Positions 1 through 8,487 of a stretch of 64,000 nucleotides of DNA are shown here, piece after piece. A model generated the notes under the pieces. It was not told the DNA's origin and made no database searches. It worked only from the letters and a program-made list of their open reading frames with translations. The stretch covers positions 1-64,000 of the forward strand of contig NZ_FODR01000014.1 of assembly GCF_900110415.1 (NCBI RefSeq), in the 5' to 3' direction. The position numbers and the translations under genes were made by a program. This DNA comes from Mucilaginibacter sp. OK283 (GTDB lineage Bacteria > Bacteroidota > Bacteroidia > Sphingobacteriales > Sphingobacteriaceae). The stretch's first letter is position 1, and each line of letters starts with the position of its first letter.

Positions 1-122
1 TCATCCGAATCCGCTATATAATCTTTACAAGTTGCCTTGTCTGATTTGTCATTTCTATTACCGGAATCGCTCCGGCTTTTTAACTTCTTTTGCTCCTCAA
101 AGCAACCCTCCGTTTGGGTCTG

Positions 123-154
123 CAAAGGTAGTATTCCTTTTTACTTTTCCAAAA
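123..154 (-). promoter_or_regulatory. Tandem promoter 1, most proximal to left edge
   Basis: On the minus strand TTTTG (154-150), a 19-base spacer and TACCTTTG (130-123) match the Bacteroidota housekeeping promoter (-33 TTTG, 19-21 bases, -7 TAnnTTTG). An A-rich tract just upstream (about 156-176) resembles an UP element. Transcription runs leftward out of the window; the gene served is not visible. Confidence 0.8.
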
Positions 155-248
155 CTTATTTTTTCTTTTTTTTTATCTCTCGATCTTCAAAGAATCTCTT
201 CCGTTTTGTCCGCCTAACCCCTCTCTTCTCTCCCTCCGTGGCGGGGTG

Positions 249-279
249 CAAAAGTAGTAAACTTTTTCGCTTTCCGAAA
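249..279 (-). promoter_or_regulatory. Tandem promoter 2
   Basis: Minus strand TACTTTTG at 256-249 is an exact TAnnTTTG -7 box. Nineteen bases upstream lies TTTC (279-276), one mismatch from the -33 TTTG. The bases just after the -7 box (GCACCCCGCC) resemble those after promoters 1 and 3, so the three units look like copies of one design. Confidence 0.7.
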
Positions 280-393
280 TTTTATCTGAAGTTTTTTTTG
301 AACCTCTGTTTTTATCCCTTCTCTCCTATCCCTGCTTCAAAAAACCCTTCAGTAAACTTTCTAAGAACAATCCCGCTTCCTATTTGCGGGCTG

Positions 394-424
394 CAAAGGT
401 AGCTACTTTTAACACTTATGCAAA
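394..424 (-). promoter_or_regulatory. Tandem promoter 3, most distal
   Basis: Minus strand TTTG (424-421), exactly 19 bases, then TACCTTTG (401-394): a perfect consensus match. The initial transcript would begin with a short hairpin (CCCGC/GCGGG arms, 372-390). AT-rich DNA precedes the -33 element. Confidence 0.85.
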
Positions 425-621
425 CTGTTTTTAATATTTAATTAACAATAAAATGTAACTCGCTATTGTTCAAAGAATAAAAATATAACGGATAGCTATA
501 ATTAGCGGATTAATGGGAAATGTAGCGGCTAACTTATTGCAGGCGCATATTATCTTATAATTAGCCGTTAAAAACCGTATCGCCCCGGGCGACTTAATCT
601 TTGCCAGGGTTTTGGGATAGC

Positions 622-651
622 AAAAAAGCCCCGATGCGCTCTGCAACCGGG
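622..651 (-). terminator. Rho-independent-like terminator of the beta-barrel gene
   Basis: On the minus strand a CCCG/CGGG stem (648-651 with 630-633), extended inward by GCA/TGC pairs, is followed by six T (627-622). It lies about 40 bases after the stop of the gene at 690-1298. Confidence 0.65.
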
Positions 652-689
652 ACATCCATTATTATATATTGACTTTGAGTTAGATTCCG

Positions 690-1298
690 TTAAAAAACGT
701 AGAAAATACTGGCCTGGATACTGTTATTCTTGAAGTCACCTAAGATAGCAGAAGGTGTTTCCTGAACCTTTTGCAATCCATAAACATACCTGGCACCAAT
801 ACCCAAACCAATTTTAGATTGATAACCAAGGCCACCAGCCATACCAAAATCAATCTTTTTAGCAAATTTCGCATCGGTTATACCCCCAAGGTCTTCTTTT
901 ACTTTAATACTCGTCTGTGGCCCCGCTTCAACAAAGAAACCTGAGTTAGTACGATATTTGAAGAGGATTGGAACAGATGCATAAGAAAGTTTTATATCCT
1001 GTGTGCCAAGTGTACCGCCCTTAATTTTGGCGCCTTGCAGGGAGTATAAAAACTCTTCCTGTACCATAAAATTATCGGTAAACTTATAGGCAACAGTAAG
1101 CCCAGCGTGGAAGCCAGGTAATGGATCTGTCGGAAAATTGGCACTTGTAAAATTACTATAGTTCCCTCCTGCAGTAATGCCGAATTCTAACTTTTTCATC
1201 AGCTTTTGACCGAAACTCTGACTCTCGGGAGTTGTCTGACTGAAACCTTTGATTGATATCGCAACCAAAACGACTAACATTGATAATAGCTTTTTCAT
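690..1298 (-). CDS. Outer-membrane beta-barrel protein, PorT-like
   Basis: The 202-residue product has a clear signal peptide (MKK followed by a hydrophobic stretch, cleavage probably after SQ near residue 21). It is rich in alternating hydrophobic strands, with glycine-rich turns and a C-terminal phenylalanine (FYVF). This matches the small 'outer membrane beta-barrel' (OMP_b-brl_2/PorT-like) families of Bacteroidota, which sit in the outer membrane; most have no assigned substrate. It stands alone, with a terminator behind it. A near-match to a -7 box (CACCTTTG, 1369-1362, minus) lies upstream, but no convincing -33 element goes with it. The family assignment is fairly safe; the role is unknown. 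Confidence 0.8.
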   Translation of the reverse strand: MKKLLSMLVVLVAISIKGFSQTTPESQSFGQKLMKKLEFGITAGGNYSNFTSANFPTDPLPGFHAGLTVAYKFTDNFMVQEEFLYSLQGAKIKGGTLGTQDIKLSYASVPILFKYRTNSGFFVEAGPQTSIKVKEDLGGITDAKFAKKIDFGMAGGLGYQSKIGLGIGARYVYGLQKVQETPSAILGDFKNNSIQASIFYVF

Positions 1299-1656
1299 AA
1301 ATTGTTTCTTTTGTTTTGACTTTTTTGAGCGCCGCCCGCTGGCTGGCTGCTTGATTTAGATCAAAGGTGAGCAGTAAAGAAGCGCCATTATAGCAAAATG
1401 TGAACGAAGCGGGCAAAGTTGGGCCCGAAGCGGGATATAAAAGATTCAACTAAAAGCTTCACCATGTTTTTAGTGTAATTGTACATAACGATACGCACAG
1501 GAATATAAAGAAGACATCAGCGGAAACTCGCGTCCGAAAAAAGCGTGTGCTAAAGGCACCCGGAGTAGTTAATGTAAAAACAAGGGTACGCGAGACGCGC
1601 CGTCGTTTAACGAAAGCGCAATGGAACAATTGGCAAACTACCTGCTATTAACAACA
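1299..1656. other. Intergenic stretch without recognised gene
   Basis: No credible coding frame or known RNA was recognised. The part at about 1500-1620 is locally GC-rich with several short self-complementary pieces, so a small structured RNA cannot be excluded. Confidence 0.4.
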
Positions 1657-1695
1657 AAAAAGGGACAAAATAGCAAACTAATCTTGTCCCTTTTT
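1657..1695. terminator. Bidirectional terminator hairpin
   Basis: A 12-bp perfect inverted repeat (AAAAAGGGACAA at 1657-1668 with TTGTCCCTTTTT at 1684-1695) has A and T tracts forming its outer ends, so it can act on either strand. It lies about 135 bases beyond the stop of the GH88 gene. Confidence 0.7.
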
Positions 1696-1830
1696 AATAG
1701 ATTATGGTATAAATTTTCAAAGTGAACCACTATCACTCGTCTTTGATTTCAGCAAACAAGTAAACATAGTTCTTTCCACTGTCGGGTTAGCCCCGCAGGA
1801 ATCGCCGTTGCAAGTCATAATCTTGAGAAA

Positions 1831-3030
1831 TCAATCTACCACCGGCTTTTTGTCATCCAGGTGTTTTTGTCGCAGCAGCGCTTCAAGATAATAGTAATCA
1901 GCATAACTTAACGGTAAATCAACTTCGGTGTTCGCTGGCCTTGATCCTGTGCTGTGCAGCAAAATAAAACCTTTGCTTGTACCGGGCCCTGCTGTGTAAC
2001 GATCGGTTAAGTTTTTAACTATTAAATCGGCTTTCCCCCGGTACAATTTCCCATTGGTACTATAAGTACTTAGCTCATACAATGCAGAAGCCATTACTGC
2101 GGCTGCCGACACATCGCGCTGTTCATTTGGTATGTTAGGGGCATTATAGTCCCAATAGGGCACAAGATCCTGCGGCAAAGCAGGATTATCTAAAATAAAT
2201 TTGGCAACATTTTCTGCCTGGCGCAGGTAAGTTTTATCTCCGGTTTCGCGATAGCACATGGTATAGCCGTACAGGGCCCAGCTTTGCCCGCGTGACCATG
2301 CCGATTCATCGGCATAGCCCTGGTGGGTTTGTTTTTTAAGCACTTCGCCGGTTTCGGGATCATAACTTACTACATGATAGGAACTGTAGTTTGCCCTGAA
2401 ATGATTTTTTATTGTGGTATTTGCATGAGTGACAGCGATTTTATAAAACGATGAATCGCCCGAAAGCTTTGTGGCTTCAAAAAGAAGTTCAAGGTTCATC
2501 ATGTTATCAATAATAACCGGAAACTTCCATATCCTGTTATCCCATGATTTAATACAGCCCACTTTGGGGTTAAACCGGGTTGAAAGCGTTTTTGCGCCTT
2601 CAATAATCACGTCCCGGTAATGCGGATCTTTGGTGAGGCGGTAACCGTTACCCACGCTGGTATAAATTTTAAAACCCATATCATGGGTGCCGCCGTTGGT
2701 TTTTTGGTCTTCAATAAACGCGGTAAATGTTTTGGCCAGTTTTAACCATTTCTCCTGACCTGTATATTGATACAGGAACCAAAGCTCGCCAGGAAAAAAG
2801 CCACTGCACCAATCTTTAGAAGGCACCAATGCTAAATCGCCATTAGCCGTTAACGAACGTGGTGTTACCCCGACATTGCCGGAATTTTTGGCCTGATCAA
2901 TTGAGGATAGCATAACCTCGGTTTGCTTTTGAGCCAAGGCAAAACCTTTTGACACGCTTTTTTGAGCAAAAGCATTTAGTTGCAAAAACGCACCTAAAAG
3001 GCATACAATTGTATATTTCTTATTCATCAT
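1831..3030 (-). CDS. GH88 family unsaturated glucuronyl hydrolase
   Basis: The 399-residue protein has an N-terminal signal peptide (about residues 1-23, ending NAFAQ). It contains the (alpha/alpha)6-barrel motifs of glycoside hydrolase family 88: THDMGF with D117, IIDNMMNLELL with D175 (the position of the catalytic aspartate in characterised enzymes), and HQGYADESAWSRGQSWALYG near 236-255. Such enzymes hydrate the unsaturated uronic acid left by polysaccharide lyases and release it from the oligosaccharide; here this would happen in the periplasm. It lies beside an AraC regulator and a gluconeogenic operon, and a lyase and a GH2 enzyme follow downstream. It starts with two adjacent ATG codons. 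GH105 is the main alternative, but the motifs favour GH88. Confidence 0.9.
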   Translation of the reverse strand: MMNKKYTIVCLLGAFLQLNAFAQKSVSKGFALAQKQTEVMLSSIDQAKNSGNVGVTPRSLTANGDLALVPSKDWCSGFFPGELWFLYQYTGQEKWLKLAKTFTAFIEDQKTNGGTHDMGFKIYTSVGNGYRLTKDPHYRDVIIEGAKTLSTRFNPKVGCIKSWDNRIWKFPVIIDNMMNLELLFEATKLSGDSSFYKIAVTHANTTIKNHFRANYSSYHVVSYDPETGEVLKKQTHQGYADESAWSRGQSWALYGYTMCYRETGDKTYLRQAENVAKFILDNPALPQDLVPYWDYNAPNIPNEQRDVSAAAVMASALYELSTYSTNGKLYRGKADLIVKNLTDRYTAGPGTSKGFILLHSTGSRPANTEVDLPLSYADYYYLEALLRQKHLDDKKPVVD

Positions 3031-3229
3031 TTAGTTATATATGGGGTATTATTAATTGGCTTTCTGAATTTTTTGACCAGCGTTTTTCAAACAAATAGCG
3101 CTACAGTTGTTAATACACGCGCAATTGCATTTGGTACCACGTTAGCCGTCAATTATTTTACGACAACGTTTTCGACAGCATAAATTTTCGATAATAACCG
3201 CACGTCTTTATACACCGTGCAAACGTTTT

Positions 3230-4141
3230 TTATTGGGCGTAGGAAAAAGATGCCCGGGAGCTGCCCGGATTTTTGCGGTACTCTAAGGGAGTTTTTCCGG
3301 TGAGTGTTTTAAAGTGCCGATTGAAATTTGAGAGGTTTCCGAAACCGGAGTTATAACATATTACAGCTGTGCTATAATCCTTTTCGCGCAATAACCTGCA
3401 TGCATAGTCAATCCTGATTTCAATTAAAAATTCAAAATAACTTTTGTTGGTGCGCAGTTTAAAATAACGGCAAAAAGCGTTCGGACACATGTAAACAATA
3501 TCTGCAACATCCTTTAGCTTAATTGCCCTTGTAAAATTGTTTAACGTGTATATATATATCTTAGATAGCCGCTTTTCGTCAGTTTTATTTAAAGTATCCG
3601 CGTCAGGGGTTTCTGTCAGAAATTGGTGTTCCTTCCCCAGGGCTATCGTGTTGAAAAGATTCATTAGAATTGAAAAATGCTCATATACCGGGGCACTCAA
3701 TAACTTTGACATTAATTCACTAACACTTTTTTTCTCCCCGCCTTCAATATGCAATCCTTTTGCAGCTTCAGTAAAGAGGTTGCTCATTGTTTCGTTTTCG
3801 GGGAGCTTCATAAAAGCATCGCCCCAAATATGGGGGTCAAAATGCAGTGTTAGTAACTGCACCTGCAACGGAATTTTCCCGCGCTGCATCAAATCATCCT
3901 GGTAAGTGAAGGTATCAAACTTAAACATGTGCGGTGTGTTTTTGCCAATTAATATTAACGTATCGCGTGATACCCGTATTAATTTATCGCCCAGCAATAG
4001 GGTTCCCTCACCTTCAATAATATAAATAAGTTCGGTTTCTACATGATAATGAAAATCATTTAAGGCATGATACCGGTTAGCCTCCGTTATGCTTAACGAT
4101 TTTTTTTGCTGCTTAAAAAATGAATAAAAATGCGTTTCCAT
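3230..4141 (-). CDS. AraC-family regulator with N-terminal cupin domain
   Basis: This is a 303-residue transcription factor. The N-terminal cupin-like sensor (about 15-95) carries HYHVETELIYIIEGEGTLLLG. The C-terminal double helix-turn-helix (about 205-295) carries the AraC signature (LKDVADIVYMCPNAFCRYFKL, then GFGNLSNFNRHFKTLTGKTP). The family usually senses a sugar or uronate and activates adjacent genes. It is divergent from ppsA-fbp across a short region of about 124 bases and lies directly upstream of the GH88 gene on the same strand. Control of uronate use and gluconeogenesis is therefore a reasonable inference. The effector is unknown. Confidence 0.9.
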   Translation of the reverse strand: METHFYSFFKQQKKSLSITEANRYHALNDFHYHVETELIYIIEGEGTLLLGDKLIRVSRDTLILIGKNTPHMFKFDTFTYQDDLMQRGKIPLQVQLLTLHFDPHIWGDAFMKLPENETMSNLFTEAAKGLHIEGGEKKSVSELMSKLLSAPVYEHFSILMNLFNTIALGKEHQFLTETPDADTLNKTDEKRLSKIYIYTLNNFTRAIKLKDVADIVYMCPNAFCRYFKLRTNKSYFEFLIEIRIDYACRLLREKDYSTAVICYNSGFGNLSNFNRHFKTLTGKTPLEYRKNPGSSRASFSYAQ

Positions 4142-4240
4142 TGTACAGTTCTAACCATTTTATAAAACCAACAACAATTATTGGTTAATATAGTATCAGT
4201 TATGATTAACATTTACAAATTAAGCTAAATTTTAGCAGGA

Positions 4241-4248
4241 TAATTTTG
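4241..4248 (+). promoter_or_regulatory. Possible -7 box for ppsA-fbp
   Basis: TAATTTTG is an exact TAnnTTTG match 17 bases before the ppsA ATG at 4266. No good -33 TTTG is visible at the expected distance, so the call rests on the -7 box and its position alone. Confidence 0.4.
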
Positions 4249-4265
4249 AGCAAACGCAATTGTTT

Positions 4266-6758
4266 ATGAAAACAGAAAAATTTATCCTCAAACTAACTGA
4301 AGCGTCAATTGATGATATTGACATTGTAGGTGGCAAAAACGCCTCGCTTGGCGAAATGCTGCAAAACCTTGGCGGCTTTGGCATTAATATTCCAGATGGA
4401 TTTATTATCACAGCTGCTGCTTACTATCATTTTATTTCATCAAATAAACTTGATGAAATTATAAAGCAGATTGTTGATGAAACTAATATAGACGACCTGG
4501 AAGCGTTGATGCAATGCGGTGCCAGTATTCGTAGCCTTATATGCAGCGGCGAATTTCCACCTGTTCTGGAATCCCAGATAATTGAAGGATATAAAAAGCT
4601 GAGCCAGCAATACAATCAAAATAATGTAGATGTAGCAGTTCGGTCGTCTGCTACTGCCGAAGACCTTCCGGATGCCTCCTTTGCCGGTCAGCAGGATACT
4701 TTTTTAAACATCAGCGGGGCCGAAAGTCTCCTGGCGGCTGTAAAAGATTGTTTTGCCTCTCTGTTTACCGATAGGGCAATCAGCTACAGAAAGGTATTCG
4801 GATACGATCATTTTCAGATTGGCCTTTCTGTATGCGTTCAAAAAATGGTTCGTTCTGATCTTGGTGTTTCCGGTGTTGCTTTTTCATTGGATACCGAAAG
4901 CGGATTTAAAGATGCAGTGGTAATTAACGGATCATACGGCCTTGGTGAGATGATAGTGCAGGGGGCGATAAACCCGGATGAATATATTGTATTCAAGCCC
5001 TTATTAAAAGAAAGCTTCCGCGCAATTATCGAAAAAAAATTAGGCACCAAGCACCAAAAAATGATTTATGGCGATACCATACAGGAAAGAGTGCGGGTGG
5101 TAGAAACATCATCTAATGACAGTACACAATTTTGCCTCAGCGATGACCAGATTTTACAGTTGGCCAAATGGGTGGTGATCATCGAAGATTATTATTCGGC
5201 GCTTAAAGGGCGGTGGTGCCCTATGGATGTGGAATGGGCTGTTGACGGAAACTCCGGGGAACTTTTTATAGTACAGGCCAGGCCAGAAACCATACATTCA
5301 AGGAAAACCGCGGGCATTGTTATTGAATTTAAAATAGATGATGAAATGCGCCATGAAAAGGTGTTGCTTAAAGGCATTGCCGTTGGCGACAAAATAGCTT
5401 CGGGCCGGGTGCATTTACTTAACGGCCTTGAAAAACAAAATATTCACGAGATTAATTTTCTGCCTGGGGATATCATGGTTACCGACATGACCGATCCCGA
5501 CTGGGAACCCGTGATGAAAAAAGCCGCTGCTATTATTACGAATAAAGGCGGCAGAACGTGCCATGCTGCAATTGTAGCGCGCGAATTGGGCGTGCCGGCT
5601 ATAGTAGGTTGCGAAAATGCGACCGATATATTGAAAACAGGTCAGCTAATAACAGCATCATGCGCCGAAGGCGAGGCTGGTATCATTTATAACGGCTTAG
5701 TCTTTTTTAAAAAAATCGAACAAAACCTGGCTGACTTGCCGGAAATAACAACCCCGGTAATGATGAATGTGGCTTCGCCAGAGATGGCTTTTCAATACGC
5801 TTGCTACCCCAATAAGGGGGTGGGCCTTGCCAGGGAAGAATTTATCATTAACAATTATATCAAAGTTCATCCCCTTGCCCTGCTTAAGCACACCGAGTTA
5901 AACGATGCAGCATTAACAGAGCACATTGCCGGGATAACAAAAGGGTACGCAAGCGGTGAGGATTTCTTTATCGAAAAACTATCCTACGGGATTGCCAAAA
6001 TAGCAGCGGCATTTTACCCTAATAAAGTTATCGTAAGGTTTTCGGATTTTAAAACCAACGAGTATTTCAATATGCCGGGAGGTAAGTATTTTGAACCCGT
6101 TGAAGAAAACCCGATGATTGGCTGGAGAGGGGCATCACGGTATTATTCTACAGCATACAAACAAGCTTTTGGAATGGAGTGTAAAGCCATTAAAAAGGTA
6201 AGGGAGGTAATGGGCCTTGACAATGTGGTAGTCATGATCCCCTTTTGCCGCACGGTTGATGAACTGTTAATGGTTTATAATACGATGGACGAGTTTGGCC
6301 TAAAACGAGGCGAAAACAAGCTGGAGGTTTATTTAATGGCCGAAGTTCCATCTAACGTGATACTGGCCGCGCAATTTGCCCAACATATTGACGGGTTTTC
6401 GATTGGATCGAACGACCTGACGCAACTTGTTTTAGGGCTCGACAGGGATTCATCATTAGTAGCGGGTTTATATAACGAACGAAATGAGGCGGTAAAAATG
6501 ATGATATCCCATTTGATCCGCATTGCTAAAAAGCTGAACGTAAAAGTGGGCATTTGCGGGCAAGGGCCATCCGATTTTTCGGACTTTGCCCAGTTTTTGG
6601 TTGAAGAAGGTATAGATTCTATTTCGGTAACCCCTGATTCTTTTATGAAAACAGTTAAAGCTATTGGCCAGATTGAGCAGGAGATAAAGCTTAAACAGAT
6701 CACTTTACCGCAACAACTCATCGAATTACAGAACATAACAGCGAATAGTTTATTTTAA
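4266..6758 (+). CDS. ppsA: Phosphoenolpyruvate synthase (pyruvate, water dikinase)
   Basis: The product converts pyruvate, ATP and water to PEP, AMP and phosphate, the entry step of gluconeogenesis from pyruvate. Three modules are visible in order. First is an N-terminal ATP/pyruvate-binding part (GGKNASLGEM near 22, DVAVRSSATAEDLPDASFAG near 122-141). Second is a swivelling phosphohistidine domain (GGRTCHAAIVARELGVPA, catalytic His about 433). Third is a C-terminal TIM barrel (GFSIGSNDLTQ near 711-720, GICGQGPSD with the active-site Cys about 764). At 830 residues it has normal length. ATG 4266 is preferred over an in-frame TTG six bases upstream. fbp starts 30 bases after its stop, so the two probably form an operon. 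Confidence 0.95.
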   Translation: MKTEKFILKLTEASIDDIDIVGGKNASLGEMLQNLGGFGINIPDGFIITAAAYYHFISSNKLDEIIKQIVDETNIDDLEALMQCGASIRSLICSGEFPPVLESQIIEGYKKLSQQYNQNNVDVAVRSSATAEDLPDASFAGQQDTFLNISGAESLLAAVKDCFASLFTDRAISYRKVFGYDHFQIGLSVCVQKMVRSDLGVSGVAFSLDTESGFKDAVVINGSYGLGEMIVQGAINPDEYIVFKPLLKESFRAIIEKKLGTKHQKMIYGDTIQERVRVVETSSNDSTQFCLSDDQILQLAKWVVIIEDYYSALKGRWCPMDVEWAVDGNSGELFIVQARPETIHSRKTAGIVIEFKIDDEMRHEKVLLKGIAVGDKIASGRVHLLNGLEKQNIHEINFLPGDIMVTDMTDPDWEPVMKKAAAIITNKGGRTCHAAIVARELGVPAIVGCENATDILKTGQLITASCAEGEAGIIYNGLVFFKKIEQNLADLPEITTPVMMNVASPEMAFQYACYPNKGVGLAREEFIINNYIKVHPLALLKHTELNDAALTEHIAGITKGYASGEDFFIEKLSYGIAKIAAAFYPNKVIVRFSDFKTNEYFNMPGGKYFEPVEENPMIGWRGASRYYSTAYKQAFGMECKAIKKVREVMGLDNVVVMIPFCRTVDELLMVYNTMDEFGLKRGENKLEVYLMAEVPSNVILAAQFAQHIDGFSIGSNDLTQLVLGLDRDSSLVAGLYNERNEAVKMMISHLIRIAKKLNVKVGICGQGPSDFSDFAQFLVEEGIDSISVTPDSFMKTVKAIGQIEQEIKLKQITLPQQLIELQNITANSLF

Positions 6759-6788
6759 TTTTCAAACACTACCATTATCCCATTTACC

Positions 6789-7835
6789 ATGAATGAAATT
6801 AAGACCTTAGGCCAGTTTATTATCGAAAAACAAAAAGATTTCCCTTATGCAAAAGGAGAATTATCGAGATTATTAAGAGACCTTGCCATTGCCGCAAAAA
6901 TTGTGAACCGCGAAATTAATAAAGCGGGGCTTGCCTCCATACTTGGCGATTCGGGTACGGTAAATGTGCAGGGCGAGAGCCAAAAGAAACTGGATGTTTA
7001 TGCCAATGAACAATTTATAGCCGCGCTACGAAGCGGTGGCGAATGTTGTATGATAGTATCTGAAGAAAACGACGAACACATTAATATTGATTCGGAAATT
7101 TCAAAGAACGCCAAATATGTTGTCGCAATAGATCCCCTGGACGGCTCTTCGAATATTGATGTCAATGTGGGGATTGGGACTATATTTTCAATTTACCGCA
7201 GGACTTCGGTTTCCGGAGCGGCAACAGTGGAAGACATTTTACAAAAGGGCACCAGCCAGGTGGCCGCCGGTTATATTATATACGGCTCATCTACCATGCT
7301 GGTGTATACAACCGGAAAAGGTGTTAACGGATTTACCCTCGACCCATCAATCGGCGAGTTTTGCCTGTCGCATCCCAATTTAACAATCCCCGAAAGCGGG
7401 ACCATTTATTCAATAAACGAAGGTAATTACATCCACTTTCCGCAGGGTGTTAAAAAGTATATCAAATACTGCCAGGAGGAGGATAAAAATACATTCCGGC
7501 CATATACATCGCGTTATACGGGCTCGATGGTGGCCGACCTGCACCGGAATCTTATCAAAGGCGGTATATTCATTTATCCTTATACATCAGCATCTCCTAA
7601 AGGAAAATTGCGGTTGGTATACGAGTGCAACCCCATGGCTTTCATCATGGAACAAGCTGGCGGAAAAGCATCTGACGGAGCAACCCGCATACTCGACCTG
7701 GAAGTTTATGAATTGCATCAACGCTCTCCCGTCTTTATCGGATCGCGGTTAATGGTTGAAAAAGCCGAAGAATTTATGCGGGTGTTTCACCAGGAGGTGC
7801 GTAAAGTACTCAACGGCTACGCGCTTGATGTTTAA
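6789..7835 (+). CDS. fbp: Fructose-1,6-bisphosphatase class I
   Basis: This 348-residue class I FBPase hydrolyses fructose 1,6-bisphosphate to fructose 6-phosphate in the cytoplasm. The metal/phosphate motifs are intact: SEEND at 91-95 and DPLDGSSNID at 115-124. The substrate-binding region follows (YTSRYTGSMVADLHRNL, then GKLRLVYECNPMAFIMEQAGG). It directly follows ppsA. The pair supplies two irreversible gluconeogenic steps from one transcript, and a hairpin terminator closes the unit. Confidence 0.97.
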   Translation: MNEIKTLGQFIIEKQKDFPYAKGELSRLLRDLAIAAKIVNREINKAGLASILGDSGTVNVQGESQKKLDVYANEQFIAALRSGGECCMIVSEENDEHINIDSEISKNAKYVVAIDPLDGSSNIDVNVGIGTIFSIYRRTSVSGAATVEDILQKGTSQVAAGYIIYGSSTMLVYTTGKGVNGFTLDPSIGEFCLSHPNLTIPESGTIYSINEGNYIHFPQGVKKYIKYCQEEDKNTFRPYTSRYTGSMVADLHRNLIKGGIFIYPYTSASPKGKLRLVYECNPMAFIMEQAGGKASDGATRILDLEVYELHQRSPVFIGSRLMVEKAEEFMRVFHQEVRKVLNGYALDV

Positions 7836-7854
7836 AAATTACAATATGAGCTAA

Positions 7855-7880
7855 GGGGGCTATCGCCCCCTATCTTGTTT
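7855..7880 (+). terminator. Terminator of ppsA-fbp
   Basis: GGGGGC (7855-7860), a TATC loop and GCCCCC (7865-7870) are followed by TATCTTGTTT, about 20 bases after the fbp stop. The convergent cupin gene ends at 7909. Confidence 0.75.
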
Positions 7881-7908
7881 CGCTACAAATAATAAGGTGA
7901 TAAGTTAA

Positions 7909-8271
7909 CTATAGCGTGTATCGCCGGTGGTCATGGTCAACAAACTCCCAACGGCATGGGCCAAAGGCATCAATAAGCATACCGGCCTCCAAACAAACGC
8001 AGCCGTGCACAGAATACGGAGGGATGTAATAACCATCGCCCTTGCGTATTATCTTTTTTGTTCCATCTATGGTCATTTCAAATACGCCGCTCTCTACATA
8101 ACTAACCTGCGAATGCGCATGATTGTGCAACACGCCACAGCCGCCTTTTTCAAACTTTACCTTAACCAGCATAACTTTGTCGTCGTAACCAAACACCTGC
8201 CGTTGTACGCCATCCCCAACGGTTTTCCAATCGGTTGCTTCATTATATTGAAAAAGATTACTTTGTATCAT
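7909..8271 (-). CDS. Small cupin protein, KdgF-like
   Basis: This is a 120-residue single-domain cupin. Motif 1 is HNHAHSQVSYVESG with likely metal ligands H49, H51 and Q55; motif 2 has H89 in PPYSVHG. The ending LIDAFGPCRWEFV resembles the DxF-P-R-x-x-F tail of KdgF, the cupin that speeds conversion of the unsaturated uronate monomer to the linear keto form. GH88 and polysaccharide-lyase genes nearby support that role. Many small cupins have other functions, so the specific activity is an inference. Confidence 0.7.
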   Translation of the reverse strand: MIQSNLFQYNEATDWKTVGDGVQRQVFGYDDKVMLVKVKFEKGGCGVLHNHAHSQVSYVESGVFEMTIDGTKKIIRKGDGYYIPPYSVHGCVCLEAGMLIDAFGPCRWEFVDHDHRRYTL

Positions 8272-8487
8272 GGTAAATGTTTTAGTGGCTGATAGCTGTA
8301 AAAATCAATATTACACTCAAATCCCCTAAACTTCACACATAAGCCTTAATATTTCTACGCAAACGATTTAGTTAGGCGCCAAAAATTTAAAAAACTGTTT
8401 ATAGGTAATCATCCTGGTTTTTAAGGAGTAAAGCGGCTGAGAGCATCCATTAAACGAATTTTAACAACACACCATATACGCTGTTAT

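Noticed and set aside
62..85. CCGGA/TCCGG hairpin followed by CTTTTTAA, like a plus-strand terminator
   Set aside because: No plus-strand gene is visible to its left within the window, and the region lies in the leader of the leftward promoters, so the orientation is doubtful.
37..402. A 121-codon plus-strand open frame at the left edge
   Set aside because: Composition is pyrimidine-rich and low complexity, and it overlaps three consensus promoters on the other strand. It reads as a by-product of promoter DNA.
470..655. Minus-strand 61-codon open frame
   Set aside because: It contains the terminator hairpin of the beta-barrel gene and shows no family resemblance.
1500..1620. Possible structured RNA such as tmRNA
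   Set aside because: None of the conserved tmRNA or other RNA landmarks could be found; only short self-complementary pieces are present.
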